Of a stretch of 64,000 nt of DNA, positions 1-10,265 are shown piece by piece. A program made the position numbers and the translations under genes. The stretch spans positions 62,001 to 126,000 of the forward strand of contig NZ_QXQB01000002.1 of NCBI RefSeq assembly GCF_003605435.1, given 5' to 3'. Position 1 is the first letter of the stretch; every line of letters starts with the position of its first letter. The DNA comes from Paenibacillus pinisoli (GTDB lineage: Bacteria; Bacillota; Bacilli; Paenibacillales; Paenibacillaceae). Under the pieces are notes generated by a model. The model did not search any database and was not told the origin of the DNA. It was given only the letters and a program-made list of their open reading frames with translations.

Positions 1-604
1 CTTCCTTGTTCATCTCGCCCGTCGGGTGAGCGTTGAACAGGCGAACCTGGGAGATCGCAGCCGGGCCGATAAAGCTGTTGCGGTCGTTGACGTTCGGGCA
101 GGACTCCAGGCAGACGCCGCAAGTCATGCACTTGGACAGCTCGTATGCCCATTGGCGCTTTGTCTCAGCCATACGCGGGCCAGGGCCCAGATCGTATGTG
201 CCGTCGATCGGAATCCACGCTTTCACTTTCTTCAAAGCGTTGAACATGCGCTCACGGTTGATAACAAGGTCGCGGACTACAGGGAACGTACGCATCGGCT
301 CAAGGCGGATCGGCTGTTCCAGCTGGTCGACCAGCGCGCTGCACGCCTGGCGGGGCTTGCCGTTAATGACCATGGAGCATGCGCCGCATACTTCTTCCAG
401 ACAGTTGGATTCCCAGCATACCGGCGAAGTCTTGGAGCCGCTCGACGTAACAGGGTTACGCTGAATTTCCATCAGGCCGCTGATGACGTTCATGTTCGGG
501 CGGTATGGCAGCTCGAACTCTTCCGTATACGGCTTGGATTCAGGCGTATCCTGGCGAGAGATGATAAACTTAACGGTTTTCGATGCGACAGTCGTTTGAG
601 CCAT
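1..604 (-). CDS. sdhB: Succinate dehydrogenase iron-sulfur subunit, 3' end outside window
   Basis: Fe-S subunit of complex II, passing electrons from SdhA's flavin to the membrane cytochrome and menaquinone. About 201 residues are present from the ATG at 604; the C-terminus lies beyond base 1. The N-terminal ferredoxin fold is visible (cysteines in CWESNCLEEVCGAC and a later partner C, for the 2Fe-2S cluster), and the first ligands of the second cluster region (CMTCGVCLESCPN) appear near the edge. The start sits 2 bp after the sdhA stop, preceded by AAAGGAGAAT. Last gene of the sdhC-sdhA-sdhB operon, the B. subtilis order. Identification is firm. Confidence 0.97.
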   Translation of the reverse strand, partial: MAQTTVASKTVKFIISRQDTPESKPYTEEFELPYRPNMNVISGLMEIQRNPVTSSGSKTSPVCWESNCLEEVCGACSMVINGKPRQACSALVDQLEQPIRLEPMRTFPVVRDLVINRERMFNALKKVKAWIPIDGTYDLGPGPRMAETKRQWAYELSKCMTCGVCLESCPNVNDRNSFIGPAAISQVRLFNAHPTGEMNKE

Positions 605-606
605 GA

Positions 607-2364
607 TTATTCTCCTTTCTTCTTATCAGTGGAGTAATCGCGCTTACGCGGAGCAATCAGGCTGACGTCGATGTCCTCGTAAGAGATTTTTGGTCCATCC
701 GGCGTCCAGTCGGCAATCGTCGACTTCATGAACTGATCGTCGTCGCGCTCTGGGAAGTCCGGCTTGTAGTGCGCGCCGCGGCTTTCATTACGCATCAGGG
801 CGCCCAGCGTCATCGCCTCGGACAGCTCAAGCATGTTCCACAATTGGCGGGTGAAGGCAACGCCTGCGTTGTTCCACTTCGCTGTATCGTTGATGTTGAT
901 GTTGCGGTAACGCTGCTTCAGTTCCTTGATCTTGCCGATTGTAGCTTCCAGCTTGTCGTTGAAGCGAACGACTGTCATGTTGTTCGTCATCCACTCGCCA
1001 AGCTCTTTATGGATGACATAAGCATTCTCAGTGCCGTCCATAGCCTGAATGCTGTTGTATTTGTCGGTATGCGACTTCGTCGCGCGGTCGAATACGGAGG
1101 AGGATACATCTTCAGCCGATTTCTTCAGGCCTTTGATATACTCTACCGCTTTCGGTCCAGCTACCATGCCGCCGTAGATAGCGGACAGCAGGGAGTTTGC
1201 GCCAAGGCGGTTCGCGCCGTGGTATTGATACTCGCATTCGCCGGCAGCGAAGAGGCCGGGGATGTTCGTCATTTGGTTGTAGTCAACCCACATGCCGCCC
1301 ATCGAGTAGTGAACCGCAGGGAAGATCTTCATCGGAATTTTCCGCGGATCGTCGCCCATGAATTTCTCGTAGATCTCGATAATGCCGCCGAGCTTAACGT
1401 CCAGCTCCTTCGGATCCTTATGGGACAGATCGAGGTAAACCATGTTCTCGCCGTTGATGCCGAGCTTCTGGTCTACGCAGACGGAGAAGATTTCGCGAGT
1501 TGCGATATCGCGCGGTACGAGGTTGCCGTACGCCGGATATTTCTCCTCAAGGAAGTACCAAGGCTTGCCGTCCTTGTAAGTCCAGATGCGTCCGCCTTCG
1601 CCGCGCGCGGATTCGGACATGAGACGAAGCTTGTCGTCGCCCGGAATCGCTGTCGGGTGAATCTGGATGAACTCGCCGTTGGCGTACTTAACGCCTTGCT
1701 GGTATACAGCGCTTGCTGCAGTGCCTGTATTGATGACGGAGTTTGTTGTTTTGCCGAAAATAATGCCAGGACCGCCGGATGCCAGAATAACCGCATCTGC
1801 GCGAACCGTATGAACTTCCATCGAGCGAAGGTCTTGAGCCGATACGCCGCGGCATACGCCGTCGTCGTCCATCACTGCGCCAAGGAACTCCCAGTGCTCG
1901 AATTTGTTAACCAGACCTGCTGCTTCCCAGCGGCGGACTTGCTCGTCCAATGCGTACAGAAGCTGCTGGCCCGTTGTAGCGCCCGCGAATGCGGTACGGT
2001 GATGCTTGGTGCCGCCGAAGCGGCGGAAGTCCAGAAGTCCTTCCGATGTACGGCTGAACATAACGCCCATGCGGTCCATCAAGTGGATGATGCCTGGAGC
2101 CGCTTCGCACATCGCTTTGACTGGAGGCTGGTTCGCCAGGAAGTCGCCGCCATAGACAGTATCGTCAAAGTGCTCCCATGGAGAGTCGCCTTCGCCTTTT
2201 GTATTAACAGCGCCGTTGATGCCGCCTTGCGCGCACACGGAGTGGGAACGCTTGACCGGCACAAGGGAGAACAGGTCGACATGAACGCCCGCTTCCGCTG
2301 CTTTGATTGTCGCCATAAGGCCGGCCAGGCCGCCGCCGACGACGATAATTTTATTTTTTGCCAT
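607..2364 (-). CDS. sdhA: Succinate dehydrogenase flavoprotein subunit
   Basis: Catalytic subunit of complex II, oxidising succinate to fumarate on the cytoplasmic face of the membrane. 585 residues, normal for Firmicute SdhA. The N-terminal dinucleotide-binding motif VVGGGLAGL starts near residue 8. The SHSVCAQGG motif places the covalent-FAD histidine at H41, close to His40 of B. subtilis SdhA. The substrate and capping region includes HPTAIPG and the HYSMGG motif. It lies between sdhC (25 bp upstream) and sdhB (2 bp downstream) and is co-transcribed. Nothing unusual. Confidence 0.98.
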   Translation of the reverse strand: MAKNKIIVVGGGLAGLMATIKAAEAGVHVDLFSLVPVKRSHSVCAQGGINGAVNTKGEGDSPWEHFDDTVYGGDFLANQPPVKAMCEAAPGIIHLMDRMGVMFSRTSEGLLDFRRFGGTKHHRTAFAGATTGQQLLYALDEQVRRWEAAGLVNKFEHWEFLGAVMDDDGVCRGVSAQDLRSMEVHTVRADAVILASGGPGIIFGKTTNSVINTGTAASAVYQQGVKYANGEFIQIHPTAIPGDDKLRLMSESARGEGGRIWTYKDGKPWYFLEEKYPAYGNLVPRDIATREIFSVCVDQKLGINGENMVYLDLSHKDPKELDVKLGGIIEIYEKFMGDDPRKIPMKIFPAVHYSMGGMWVDYNQMTNIPGLFAAGECEYQYHGANRLGANSLLSAIYGGMVAGPKAVEYIKGLKKSAEDVSSSVFDRATKSHTDKYNSIQAMDGTENAYVIHKELGEWMTNNMTVVRFNDKLEATIGKIKELKQRYRNININDTAKWNNAGVAFTRQLWNMLELSEAMTLGALMRNESRGAHYKPDFPERDDDQFMKSTIADWTPDGPKISYEDIDVSLIAPRKRDYSTDKKKGE

Positions 2365-2389
2365 TACGCTTCGCTCCTTGTCTTCAAAA

Positions 2390-3061
2390 CTATCCGATAT
2401 TCGCCGTAGTCAACGCGACGCTTGCAGCTTCCTTGAACTGGTCGCCGCTGAACGCCACCAGAGAAAGAATGAACAGGGCCGATACGATGACGAATACGCC
2501 CATGCAAATATAAGAAGAGATACGTTGCGCTTTAGGGCCGACCGTAATGCCCCAGCTGATCAGGAATGCCCACAGGCCGTTGCTGAAGTGGAATACTGCA
2601 GCCAGAACGCCGATGACATACAGGACGAACATAACAGGGCTGCTTGCGATCGTATGCATCGTGGAGCCAAGCTCCTCATGCGTGATATTGCCCATGTACA
2701 CCTGCAGACGCGTCTGGTACACATGCCAGAAAACGAATACAAACGTGATCACGCCTGTAATCCGTTGAGCCGTGAACGCCCAGTTGCGTCCATATTGGAA
2801 ACGGCCCGTATTGGAGTTCGACTGGTATGCGACGTATAAGCCGTAAATACCGTGAAACAATAGCGGGAGGTAGATGCCGAAGATTTCAAGCAGCGGCAGC
2901 AGCGGCAAGCTGTTGATCAGATGCACGCCTTTGTCGAAGCCCTCAGGTCCCCGTTCGAACGCCTGGTAGTTCGTGAGCCCGTGCACAACAATGAACCCGC
3001 CCAGCGGGATAATCCCCAGAAGCGAGTGCAGCTTGCGCGAGAAATACGAATTTCCTTTCAT
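2390..3061 (-). CDS. sdhC: Succinate dehydrogenase cytochrome b558 membrane anchor
   Basis: Membrane anchor and di-heme cytochrome b of complex II; carries electrons to menaquinone. 223 residues from the chosen ATG at 3061 (MKGNSYFSRK). This start is preceded by GAAAGGAG at good spacing, whereas an upstream in-frame ATG has no ribosome site. Five hydrophobic segments are visible, with conserved histidines in the first and middle helices (RKLHSLLG, VVHGLTN, LFHGIYG, FWHVYQT), matching the single-subunit B. subtilis-type anchor. First gene of the operon. Confidence 0.95.
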   Translation of the reverse strand: MKGNSYFSRKLHSLLGIIPLGGFIVVHGLTNYQAFERGPEGFDKGVHLINSLPLLPLLEIFGIYLPLLFHGIYGLYVAYQSNSNTGRFQYGRNWAFTAQRITGVITFVFVFWHVYQTRLQVYMGNITHEELGSTMHTIASSPVMFVLYVIGVLAAVFHFSNGLWAFLISWGITVGPKAQRISSYICMGVFVIVSALFILSLVAFSGDQFKEAASVALTTANIG

Positions 3062-3122
3062 TTTTCCTTCTCCTTTCAAGACTGTGAATTGCCCATTCCA
3101 TAAGTAAAACAAACCATCCTAC

Positions 3123-3151
3123 ATTGTAACGCTAGCATGTACCCCCGTCAA
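3123..3151 (-). promoter_or_regulatory. Sigma-A promoter of sdhCAB
   Basis: On the minus strand TTGACG (3146-3151) and TACAAT (3123-3128) are separated by exactly 17 bp, 62 bp upstream of the sdhC start. Each hexamer matches the sigma-A consensus at 5 of 6 positions. No obvious operator palindrome overlaps it. Confidence 0.75.
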
Positions 3152-3265
3152 CAAATGTCGACACATATTTGCCACACTTCCATCCTACTCCTTTTCAGCT
3201 TATAATGGAATTGCATATTTTTTATAATTTCTTATAACAAAATGATATAAGGAGCTTATTCCACT

Positions 3266-4153
3266 ATGTATGAGGAGCTTCATGTCTTCACGGTTATCGT
3301 CGAACAGTCCAGTATGAACAAAGCATCCGCACTGCTTAACCTGTCTCAGCCCGCCTTGTCCCGCAAGATTGCGAAGCTGGAGGATGACATTGGCGTGGAG
3401 CTGTTCAGGCGCGTGGGCAAGCGGCTGGAGCTGACGCGGATCGGTCAATTGACCTATGACTACGCGATTGAACTAAGGCAGCTGCACCGCCAGTACCTGC
3501 AGACCGTCTCCGAATTTACGGCGACCGGGCGCTCTTCGCTGACGATTGGCGCAAGCCTCACCACGCTGCAGACGACGCTGCCGGATCTGATTCAGATGCT
3601 GACATCCACCCATCCCGAATTCGATATCAAGGCGGTCACAGGCAAGACGCATGAGATCGTCTCCTATGTAAGGGAGCATAAAGTAGATATCGGCATTGTG
3701 GCCTCCGGAATTGATGATGCCGCGCTGCGCTGCGTTCCTCTCTTCGATGACCATCTGCTGCTTGTGCTGCCGCGCAGCCATGTCGTCACGGAAAAAGGCA
3801 TGCTGCACATTGCCGACTTGAACGGCCTGCCGATGATTCTGTTCTCCAAGGGCACCTGGTACCGCATCATGACCGATGAGCTGTTCGATACGTACCGGAT
3901 CTCGCCGGACGTCCGCATGGAGATCGATTCCTTCGAAGCGATCCTGCGCTTGCTGCATACATGCCGGGCCGGCACGCTGCTGCCAAAGTCCTATATGCGC
4001 GAGCAGCTGCTGGAGGATAACGATCTGATCGTCGTACCGATCAAGGAGCTCGCGGAGGCCAAGCGGACGACTTCGCTCATCCATCTGGACCCTGCGGCGC
4101 TCAGCCCTTCCGTCCGGCAATGCATCAACGAAATTACAGCGAAGTTCAACTGA
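3266..4153 (+). CDS. LysR-family transcriptional regulator
   Basis: 295 residues. N-terminal winged helix-turn-helix (about residues 1-60, with SSMNKASALLNLSQPALSRKI typical of LysR) followed by a periplasmic-binding-like effector domain (about 90-295). ATG preceded by ATAAGGAGCTTATTCC. It is divergent from sdhCAB, separated by about 200 bp that include the sdh promoter, so control of sdh or of its own promoter is plausible but not shown. An AT-rich stretch just upstream (TTATAATTTCTTATAA, 3222-3237) could be its binding site or promoter. Ligand and regulon unknown. Confidence 0.9.
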   Translation: MYEELHVFTVIVEQSSMNKASALLNLSQPALSRKIAKLEDDIGVELFRRVGKRLELTRIGQLTYDYAIELRQLHRQYLQTVSEFTATGRSSLTIGASLTTLQTTLPDLIQMLTSTHPEFDIKAVTGKTHEIVSYVREHKVDIGIVASGIDDAALRCVPLFDDHLLLVLPRSHVVTEKGMLHIADLNGLPMILFSKGTWYRIMTDELFDTYRISPDVRMEIDSFEAILRLLHTCRAGTLLPKSYMREQLLEDNDLIVVPIKELAEAKRTTSLIHLDPAALSPSVRQCINEITAKFN

Positions 4154-4308
4154 TATAGTTATTGCCATCTTCTGCCCGCTAAATCCATTGAAACCGTTCG
4201 TCTGCACATTCGTTACTACATATTATACAGTCAGTCGAATGGATAATTTAGACAGCATTGTGATAAGGTAGTGTAAGACCATACCATACTTGAATCCAGA
4301 GGTGAATC

Positions 4309-5931
4309 ATGAATCAAACGATCAAGTCAAAAGATTGGACTTTACTAAGCGTCGCCGCCATTATATGTACGATTGTCTTCATTTTTATGGAGATTGTTCC
4401 GGCGATCATTGCGGTCAACAAGCATGAATACGGAGGCAAGGCCATTCCGAAGACCGTTGCGGAAGAAAGGGCAGGCGCTTTCGCCGCAAAACAGACGGGA
4501 CTGACCGTCGCGAAGACGCATGCCGTCCATCAATCGGATAAGCTGCTGGCGGGCTATCTCGCCAAAGAAAAGAAAACCGAGCAGTTCGAGAACAAATATG
4601 ATGCCAAGTTTCCTGTAGATACGTTCCAGGTCAACGTCGATTTTGCGGACGGTCAAGGATACGGCTTCGTCTACGTACATATGTATAATGAACAAATTGT
4701 CGGCTGGAACCTGATCGTCGGCGGAACCCTGGCATCCCAGCAGGAGACGCTGGAGCTGACGAACGACTTCCTGTATGGAGACGGCATCCTTCAGGGGCAA
4801 GACATAACCAGCGCAACGTCGGGACGGAACGGCGAGCTTCAGCAGCGCGTTGAAGGTTACGCTGTAGAAGGCGCCAATCTGACGATTGCCACGAAGGCTG
4901 TGTCGCTGGACGGCAAGCTCTTGCTGAGCCAATACAAGCCTTCCTTTGATGTGCCGGATACCTATAAGAGCTATGTGAAGGAGCAGGATACGCTGGCGGG
5001 CTGGCTTACGGGCATCGGCTACGCATTTATGAGCTTTGTGCTGGGCATACTCGCGATCATCTACGCCGCCCTGTACCGCAAGCATACATCGTTTACTTAC
5101 GGCATCATCCTGACCGTCATTTTCTTCATTGCCTACATCATTGTGAATCTGGGCGTCATGGACGGGATGATCGCGTCGCAAGGCGAGGTGCGGCTGGATA
5201 ACTTCATGGTGATCAGCGTCGCCATCACGACGATTGTCTTGTCCGTTGCCATGGCCGTATCCGTCTACTTTTCGCTTGTGGCGGGCGACGGCTTATGGAA
5301 GGCTCAAGGGCGGTCGCTATGGCCGAGAATGAAAGAACCGGGCTATGGCGACTATGTGTGGCGCAGCATGGGACTCTCCTACCTGTTCGCGCTCATTATG
5401 CTCGGACTGCAGCCTGTCATCTTCTTTGTGCTTGGCAAGCTTATCGGCACCTGGGGAGCCACGGACGTCACGATGTCGCCGTACAATATGAAATATCTGT
5501 GGCTGATGCCGGTTCTGGCGTGGGCCGCGGCGATCTCCGAGGAAGCCGTCTACCGCTTCTTCGGCATCGGACTGTTCCGCAGATGGTTCCGCAATACATT
5601 TGCAGCCGCGATTATCCCGACCATCGTCTGGGCGCTCGGTCATGTGATGTATCCGTTTTACCCGTCGACGACAAGGCTGTTCGAGCTGATCGTCATCGGT
5701 CTGATCTTCAGCTTTATCTTTGTCCGTTACGGATTCATTACAGCCATGTTCACGCATGCCATCTTCAACTCCGTCGCGGTCGGCAGCTCCATGATTTTCG
5801 CCGGCGGCACGCTCAATATTGCGTCCGCGATATTCTTTATCGCGCTGCCGTTCTTCATCGCTCTCGTCATGAGAGCTTGGAGCAATAGAAAAAGGACGAA
5901 TCCGCCGACTAGGTCGACGATTCATCCTTAA
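4309..5931 (+). CDS. CPBP-family intramembrane metalloprotease
   Basis: 540 residues. One N-terminal membrane helix (about 10-35) is followed by a roughly 180-residue soluble, probably extracytoplasmic region, then several membrane helices. The C-terminal CPBP/Abi domain shows the three signature motifs: EEAVYR, an H in ALGHVMY, and MFTHAIFNS, the glutamate/histidine set expected for the glutamic/metallo active site. Family members process prenylated or other membrane substrates, or act in peptide resistance; the substrate here is unknown. ATG preceded by AGAGGTGAATC. The 3' end overlaps the 3' end of the convergent uvrC by 23 bp. Confidence 0.88.
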   Translation: MNQTIKSKDWTLLSVAAIICTIVFIFMEIVPAIIAVNKHEYGGKAIPKTVAEERAGAFAAKQTGLTVAKTHAVHQSDKLLAGYLAKEKKTEQFENKYDAKFPVDTFQVNVDFADGQGYGFVYVHMYNEQIVGWNLIVGGTLASQQETLELTNDFLYGDGILQGQDITSATSGRNGELQQRVEGYAVEGANLTIATKAVSLDGKLLLSQYKPSFDVPDTYKSYVKEQDTLAGWLTGIGYAFMSFVLGILAIIYAALYRKHTSFTYGIILTVIFFIAYIIVNLGVMDGMIASQGEVRLDNFMVISVAITTIVLSVAMAVSVYFSLVAGDGLWKAQGRSLWPRMKEPGYGDYVWRSMGLSYLFALIMLGLQPVIFFVLGKLIGTWGATDVTMSPYNMKYLWLMPVLAWAAAISEEAVYRFFGIGLFRRWFRNTFAAAIIPTIVWALGHVMYPFYPSTTRLFELIVIGLIFSFIFVRYGFITAMFTHAIFNSVAVGSSMIFAGGTLNIASAIFFIALPFFIALVMRAWSNRKRTNPPTRSTIHP

Positions 5932-7753
5932 GAGCAGCAATAATTTCTCCGGCGAGCTTATCGCCGATCGAGAGGGGCCTGAAGTCTTCGACTGAGGCCT
6001 CTCTTATTTTTTTGAGCGAGCCGAAGTGCTTGAGCAGCGCCTTCCTTCGCTTCTCTCCGATACCCGGGATCGAATCCAATCTGGATTCCACCATCGACTT
6101 GGCGCGCTGCTCGCGGTGGAACGTAATGGCAAAGCGGTGAACCTCGTCCTGAATCCGCTGCAGCAGATAGAATTCCTGGCTGTCGCGCGGCAGCGGAACA
6201 ATCTCCGCCGGATCGCCAGTCATGAGCTGCGCCGTCTTATGCTTGGCATCCTTCACCAAGCCGCATACCGGAATATATAGCCCTAGCTCATTCTCCAGCA
6301 CATCGAGCGCCGCCGCAATCTGCCCCTTGCCGCCGTCGACGACAATGAGGTCGGGCTGCGTCAATCCGTCCTTCAGCACTCGTTCATATCTTCTGCGAAT
6401 CACCTCGCGCATGGTCTCGTAATCATCCGCGCCAACAACCGTCTTCACCTTGTACTTCCGGTATTCCTTCCGATCCGGCTTGCCGTCGGTGAAGACGACC
6501 ATCGCGGATACCGGGTTCGTGCCCTGGATATTGGAGTTGTCAAACGCCTCGATGCGGCGCACCTGCTCCATGCCGAGCCACTCCGCGAGCGATTGCGAAG
6601 CCTTCACGCTGCGCTCCTCATCGCGCTCGATCAGCCGAAACTTCTCCTCCAGAATGACGCGGGCGTTGTCGAGCGCCATATTGACGACCTCGCTTTTCTT
6701 CCCGCGCTGCGGCATCAATACCTTCACTTTCAGCCAGTCATGCAGCGAGGTTATAATCTCGTCCTCGCGCTCTGCGTCTTGCTCCGGCGGATGAGGCAGC
6801 AGAATCTGCTTCGGCAGCGCCGGATTGTCGCTGTAATATTGCGTGACGAACGTCATGAAGTCGTCATACTCCTCGCCATAATAGGGGAAGGTCGTGCCGT
6901 GGCGCTCAATCATCTTGCCTTTGCGCATATAGAGGATTTGCACGCTCATCCAGCCCTTGTCGACCGCATAGCCGAATATATCGCGGTCCATGGCGTCGGA
7001 CATCGTAATCTTCTGCTTCTCCATCACCGCGTCGATCGCCACCAGCTGATCGCGGAACTCCTTCGCCCTCTCGAACTCCAGCGCCTCCGCGGCAGCATGC
7101 ATCTTCCGCTCCAGCTCAGCCTTGACCACATCCTCGCCGCCATTCAGAAACTTCGTAATTTCGCTGATCATCTCTTCATAGGCGGACGGCTCCACCTTGT
7201 ATTCGCATGGCGCCACGCATTGGCCCAAGTGATAATACAGGCATACCTTGTCCGGCAGCGTCTTGCATTTGCGCAGCGGATACAAGCGGTCGAGCAGCTT
7301 CTTCGTCTGCTGAGCGGCGAATGCGTTCGGATACGGCCCGAAGTACTTGCCTTTGTCCTTGACGATTCGGCGCGTAACCTCAAGCCTTGGATGCGCTTCG
7401 TTCGTTATTTTGATATACGGAAAAGTCTTGTCGTCCTTAAGCAGAACGTTGTAGCGCGGATGATGCTGCTTGATCAGATTGCACTCCAGAATAAGCGCCT
7501 CCATGTTGCTTCCGGTGACGATAAATTCGAAGTCGACAATCTCGGATACAAGCCGCTGCGTCTTGCCGTTATGACTTCCGATAAAGTAGGAGCGGACGCG
7601 GTTCTTCAGCACCTTCGCCTTCCCAACGTATATAATGACTCCGTCGCGATTCTTCATCAGGTAGCAGCCGGGTTTGTCCGGCAGCAGCGCCAGCTTGTTC
7701 CGAATCGCTTCCTTGGCTGCTTCCATGCTTATAAATTCCCCTTGATTCGTCAT
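5909..7753 (-). CDS. uvrC: UvrABC excinuclease subunit C
   Basis: Nucleotide-excision-repair endonuclease that makes both incisions around UvrB-bound lesions. 614 residues from ATG 7753 (MTNQGEF), which follows GGAGGAGAGCTAAGC; a longer in-frame start lacks a ribosome site. Domains in order: GIY-YIG nuclease ([22 protein letters not shown]), cysteine-bearing linker, UVR helices, RNase H-like C-terminal nuclease ([18 protein letters not shown]), and tandem helix-hairpin-helix ([18 protein letters not shown]). Complete, typical length. Convergent overlap with the protease gene. Confidence 0.97.
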   Translation of the reverse strand: MTNQGEFISMEAAKEAIRNKLALLPDKPGCYLMKNRDGVIIYVGKAKVLKNRVRSYFIGSHNGKTQRLVSEIVDFEFIVTGSNMEALILECNLIKQHHPRYNVLLKDDKTFPYIKITNEAHPRLEVTRRIVKDKGKYFGPYPNAFAAQQTKKLLDRLYPLRKCKTLPDKVCLYYHLGQCVAPCEYKVEPSAYEEMISEITKFLNGGEDVVKAELERKMHAAAEALEFERAKEFRDQLVAIDAVMEKQKITMSDAMDRDIFGYAVDKGWMSVQILYMRKGKMIERHGTTFPYYGEEYDDFMTFVTQYYSDNPALPKQILLPHPPEQDAEREDEIITSLHDWLKVKVLMPQRGKKSEVVNMALDNARVILEEKFRLIERDEERSVKASQSLAEWLGMEQVRRIEAFDNSNIQGTNPVSAMVVFTDGKPDRKEYRKYKVKTVVGADDYETMREVIRRRYERVLKDGLTQPDLIVVDGGKGQIAAALDVLENELGLYIPVCGLVKDAKHKTAQLMTGDPAEIVPLPRDSQEFYLLQRIQDEVHRFAITFHREQRAKSMVESRLDSIPGIGEKRRKALLKHFGSLKKIREASVEDFRPLSIGDKLAGEIIAALKDESST

Positions 7754-7843
7754 GCTTAGCTCTCCTCCGACTCGAATACGGCCTACTCTCAATTTTAGCA
7801 TATTCGGACCGGGATTTGCCTTACATTTGTCACCGCTTCTTCT

Positions 7844-7872
7844 TTACATTTGTTCGAAACTTTGGGTATACT
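7844..7872 (+). promoter_or_regulatory. Putative promoter of yqzM
   Basis: TTACAT (7844-7849) and TATACT (7867-7872) with a 17-bp spacer, 75 bp upstream of the yqzM start. The -10 is good and the -35 weak. Confidence 0.45.
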
Positions 7873-7947
7873 AATGAGAGCTAGGTCTTAAGGCAATTGC
7901 CTGCGACTCACAGATTGCCCGGCAGACTTATAAGGAGGACGTCAACA

Positions 7948-8094
7948 ATGGAGAATGTAAGAGACCCTCGCGAGCACTATAACGAAGAGCCTCGCCACGA
8001 TTTGATGGATGTCGTATTGGGCTTTGGCGGCATGCTTGGTTTCATGACCGTTGTATTCGCGGTAGCCGTTATCGTGAAATTCGTCATCTCTTAG
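7948..8094 (+). CDS. yqzM: YqzM-like small membrane protein
   Basis: 48 residues from the ATG at 7948, preceded by TAAGGAGGACGTCAACA. A charged N-terminal half (about residues 1-20) is followed by one hydrophobic helix ending in VIVKFVIS. Size, layout and C-terminal helix resemble B. subtilis YqzM, a small single-pass protein of unknown role. A strong terminator follows directly, so it is monocistronic. The match is by recalled pattern, so family assignment is moderately certain and function unknown. Confidence 0.75.
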   Translation: MENVRDPREHYNEEPRHDLMDVVLGFGGMLGFMTVVFAVAVIVKFVIS

Positions 8095-8113
8095 TACATA
8101 AGAGGGGGAACAC

Positions 8114-8150
8114 AGAAAAGCTCCGCACTTCTTGTGCGGAGCTTTTCTTA
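8114..8150 (+). terminator. Rho-independent terminator after yqzM
   Basis: A perfect 15-bp inverted repeat (8114-8128 with 8134-8148) around a 5-nt loop. Its A/T ends make it potentially bidirectional, so it could also serve the convergent yezD operon. Confidence 0.85.
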
Positions 8151-8164
8151 TGATGCAATCTAAT

Positions 8165-8416
8165 CTATTGAGCGGCTCTCAGCGATTCTCCGTCTGCGGC
8201 AGCGCTAGTCTTGGCGCGCGCGCTCCCCGAAGGCTTGGAGGCTTCAGCAGGCGCTTGCTTCTGACCCGGATTATCGTAACGCGTTCTCTCCGTGCGGTCG
8301 ATCTGCACGATCCGGCCATCGTGGACGGTAATGATGACTTGCCCGTACTGCAATCCGCTCACTTGATCCAAAATTCTTTCTTGCCACACATCATCCACTT
8401 CCAACGGTTTTGCCAT
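8165..8416 (-). CDS. yezD: YezD-family (DUF2292) small protein
   Basis: 83 residues from ATG 8416, preceded by GGAGGGGATTCAA; an upstream ATG would overlap that ribosome site. The conserved core is at residues about 5-45 (WQERILDQVSGLQYGQVIITVHDGRIVQIDRTER), followed by a low-complexity Ala/Ser/Lys tail. DUF2292/YezD proteins occur repeatedly beside sulfate and cysteine assimilation genes. Here it is the last gene after sbp-cysT-cysW. The molecular role is unknown. Confidence 0.85.
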   Translation of the reverse strand: MAKPLEVDDVWQERILDQVSGLQYGQVIITVHDGRIVQIDRTERTRYDNPGQKQAPAEASKPSGSARAKTSAAADGESLRAAQ

Positions 8417-8475
8417 TTGAATCCCCTCCAATTTGATAAATTAAGTCGGAATTGTAACATTAGATTATGCCGCAT

Positions 8476-9342
8476 TCAATGACTTGATGACGACTTCCAT
8501 TCGACGATCGCCTTCACGATCAGCGTCAGCACAGCCAGCATCACCAACAGAGAAGCTACTGCGAATGCAGCGGAAAACTGATATTCATTGTACAAAATCT
8601 CGACATGCAGCGGCAGCGTGTTCGTCTGGCCGCGGATATGGCCGGATACGACGGATACGGCCCCGAACTCGCCCATGGCCCGCGCATTGCTGAGTATGAT
8701 GCCGTACAGAAGTCCCCATTTGATATTAGGAAGGGTCACCTTCCAGAAGATCGACCAGCCTCTCGCCCCTAGGCTTGCGGCGGCCTCCTCCTCCTGCACG
8801 CCTTGCGCCTGCATAAGCGGAATCAATTCTCTTGCCACAAACGGCACGGTGACGAATATCGTTGCAAGCACAATGCCCGGCAGAGCGAATACGATCTGAA
8901 TGCCCTGCTCCCCGAGCCATGGACCGAAATAGCCTTGAGCGCCGAATAACAAGATGTATACGAGACCGGCAATAACCGGGGATACCGCAAACGGCAGATC
9001 GATCAGCGTGATCAGAAAGTTTTTGCCCTTGAAGCTGAATTTGCTAATGGCCCAAGCGGCCGCGACGCCGAATATGGTGTTAACAGGTATGGCGATCAGC
9101 GCTATGATCAGCGTAAGCTTCAGGGCGGACAAGGCATCGGGCTCGATCAGAGCCTTAATATACATATCTGCGCCCTTGCGGAACGCTTCAACGAATACGG
9201 ATACGAGCGGCAGCACGACGACCAGCCCGATAAATAAAAGCGCTAGGCCGATCAGCAGCCATTGTACCGCACGATGCTCGGTATTATGCTTCGGACGCTT
9301 GACGTCCTCTTTTGACGTATATACCGTAATTGCTCCAGCCAC
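8476..9342 (-). CDS. cysW: Sulfate/thiosulfate ABC transporter permease CysW
   Basis: 288-residue inner-membrane permease, one of the two pore subunits for sulfate import. Six predicted helices and a typical EAA loop ([22 protein letters not shown]) that contacts the ATPase; the motif [22 protein letters not shown] is characteristic of CysW. Start is a GTG at 9342, with GGAGGGATGAAAA in front. Follows cysT by 55 bp. No ATPase gene is present in the locus. Confidence 0.95.
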   Translation of the reverse strand: MAGAITVYTSKEDVKRPKHNTEHRAVQWLLIGLALLFIGLVVVLPLVSVFVEAFRKGADMYIKALIEPDALSALKLTLIIALIAIPVNTIFGVAAAWAISKFSFKGKNFLITLIDLPFAVSPVIAGLVYILLFGAQGYFGPWLGEQGIQIVFALPGIVLATIFVTVPFVARELIPLMQAQGVQEEEAAASLGARGWSIFWKVTLPNIKWGLLYGIILSNARAMGEFGAVSVVSGHIRGQTNTLPLHVEILYNEYQFSAAFAVASLLVMLAVLTLIVKAIVEWKSSSSH

Positions 9343-9397
9343 TTTTCATCCCTCCTTTGAGTCTCGAATCGTCCGCTATGGAGATGCGCGCCGCGCC

Positions 9398-10231
9398 TCA
9401 CTTCGCGACGGCCCTTCTCTGCATATGCCATTGCAGCAAATTAATGATCAGCAGCAGGATAAACGATATGATCAGCATGACGGCAGCGATCGCTGTCGCG
9501 CCTGCATAATCGTATTGCTCCAGCTTGGTCATAATGAGCAGCGGGGCGATTTCGGTCTTCAAAGGCATGTTGCCGGAGATGAATACGACGGAGCCGTATT
9601 CGCCGATCCCTCTGGCAAAAGCCAGGGCGAACCCGGTCAGCAAGGCCGGCATCAACTCCGGCAGAATCACCTTGCGGAACGTTCGGAGCCGGTGCGATCC
9701 AAGCGTAGCAGCCGCATCTTCTGTCTCTTTATCCAGGTCTTGGAGTACGGGCTGCACCGTTCGGACGACAAACGGCAATCCAATGAAGATAAGCGCAATC
9801 GTAATGCCGGCTTGCGTATACGCGATCTTGATGCCCAGCGGATCAAGCAAGGAGCCGATCCAGCCCGTCTTGGAATAGATCGTCGTAAGGGCGATGCCCG
9901 CTACCGCTGTAGGCAGCGCGAACGGAATATCGACCAAGCTGTCGATAATCTTCTTGCCCGGGAAGCGGTAGCGCACGAGCACCCATGCGACCAGCAAGCC
10001 GAATACGGCGTTGATGATTCCGGCCCAGAGGGCCGTACTGAAGCTGATCCGGTACGATGCCAGAACCCTTGGATTCGTCACCGCGCTCCAGAACTCGGCC
10101 CAAGTGAGCTCGAATGTTTTGAAGAATATGCCCGCAAGCGGGATTAGGACAATCAAGCTAATGTAAAACAAAGTGAAACCGAGCGACAATCCAAACCCTG
10201 GCAGTACCCTGCGATTTTTGGAACCTTTCAT
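9398..10231 (-). CDS. cysT: Sulfate/thiosulfate ABC transporter permease CysT
   Basis: 277-residue membrane permease paired with CysW. EAA loop [23 protein letters not shown] and the CysT/CysU signature [21 protein letters not shown] are clear. ATG at 10231. It lies between the binding protein (34 bp upstream) and cysW, in one operon from the promoter at about 11.5 kb. Confidence 0.95.
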   Translation of the reverse strand: MKGSKNRRVLPGFGLSLGFTLFYISLIVLIPLAGIFFKTFELTWAEFWSAVTNPRVLASYRISFSTALWAGIINAVFGLLVAWVLVRYRFPGKKIIDSLVDIPFALPTAVAGIALTTIYSKTGWIGSLLDPLGIKIAYTQAGITIALIFIGLPFVVRTVQPVLQDLDKETEDAAATLGSHRLRTFRKVILPELMPALLTGFALAFARGIGEYGSVVFISGNMPLKTEIAPLLIMTKLEQYDYAGATAIAAVMLIISFILLLIINLLQWHMQRRAVAK

Positions 10232-10265
10232 GTGAAGTCAGCTCCGCTCTCTCCTATATTGTTCA

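Noticed and set aside
769..2409. 546-codon plus-strand frame opposite sdhA
   Set aside because: Antisense shadow of a well-established gene in GC-rich codon usage; product resembles nothing.
6593..7759. 388-codon plus-strand frame opposite uvrC
   Set aside because: Shadow of uvrC; no start signal.
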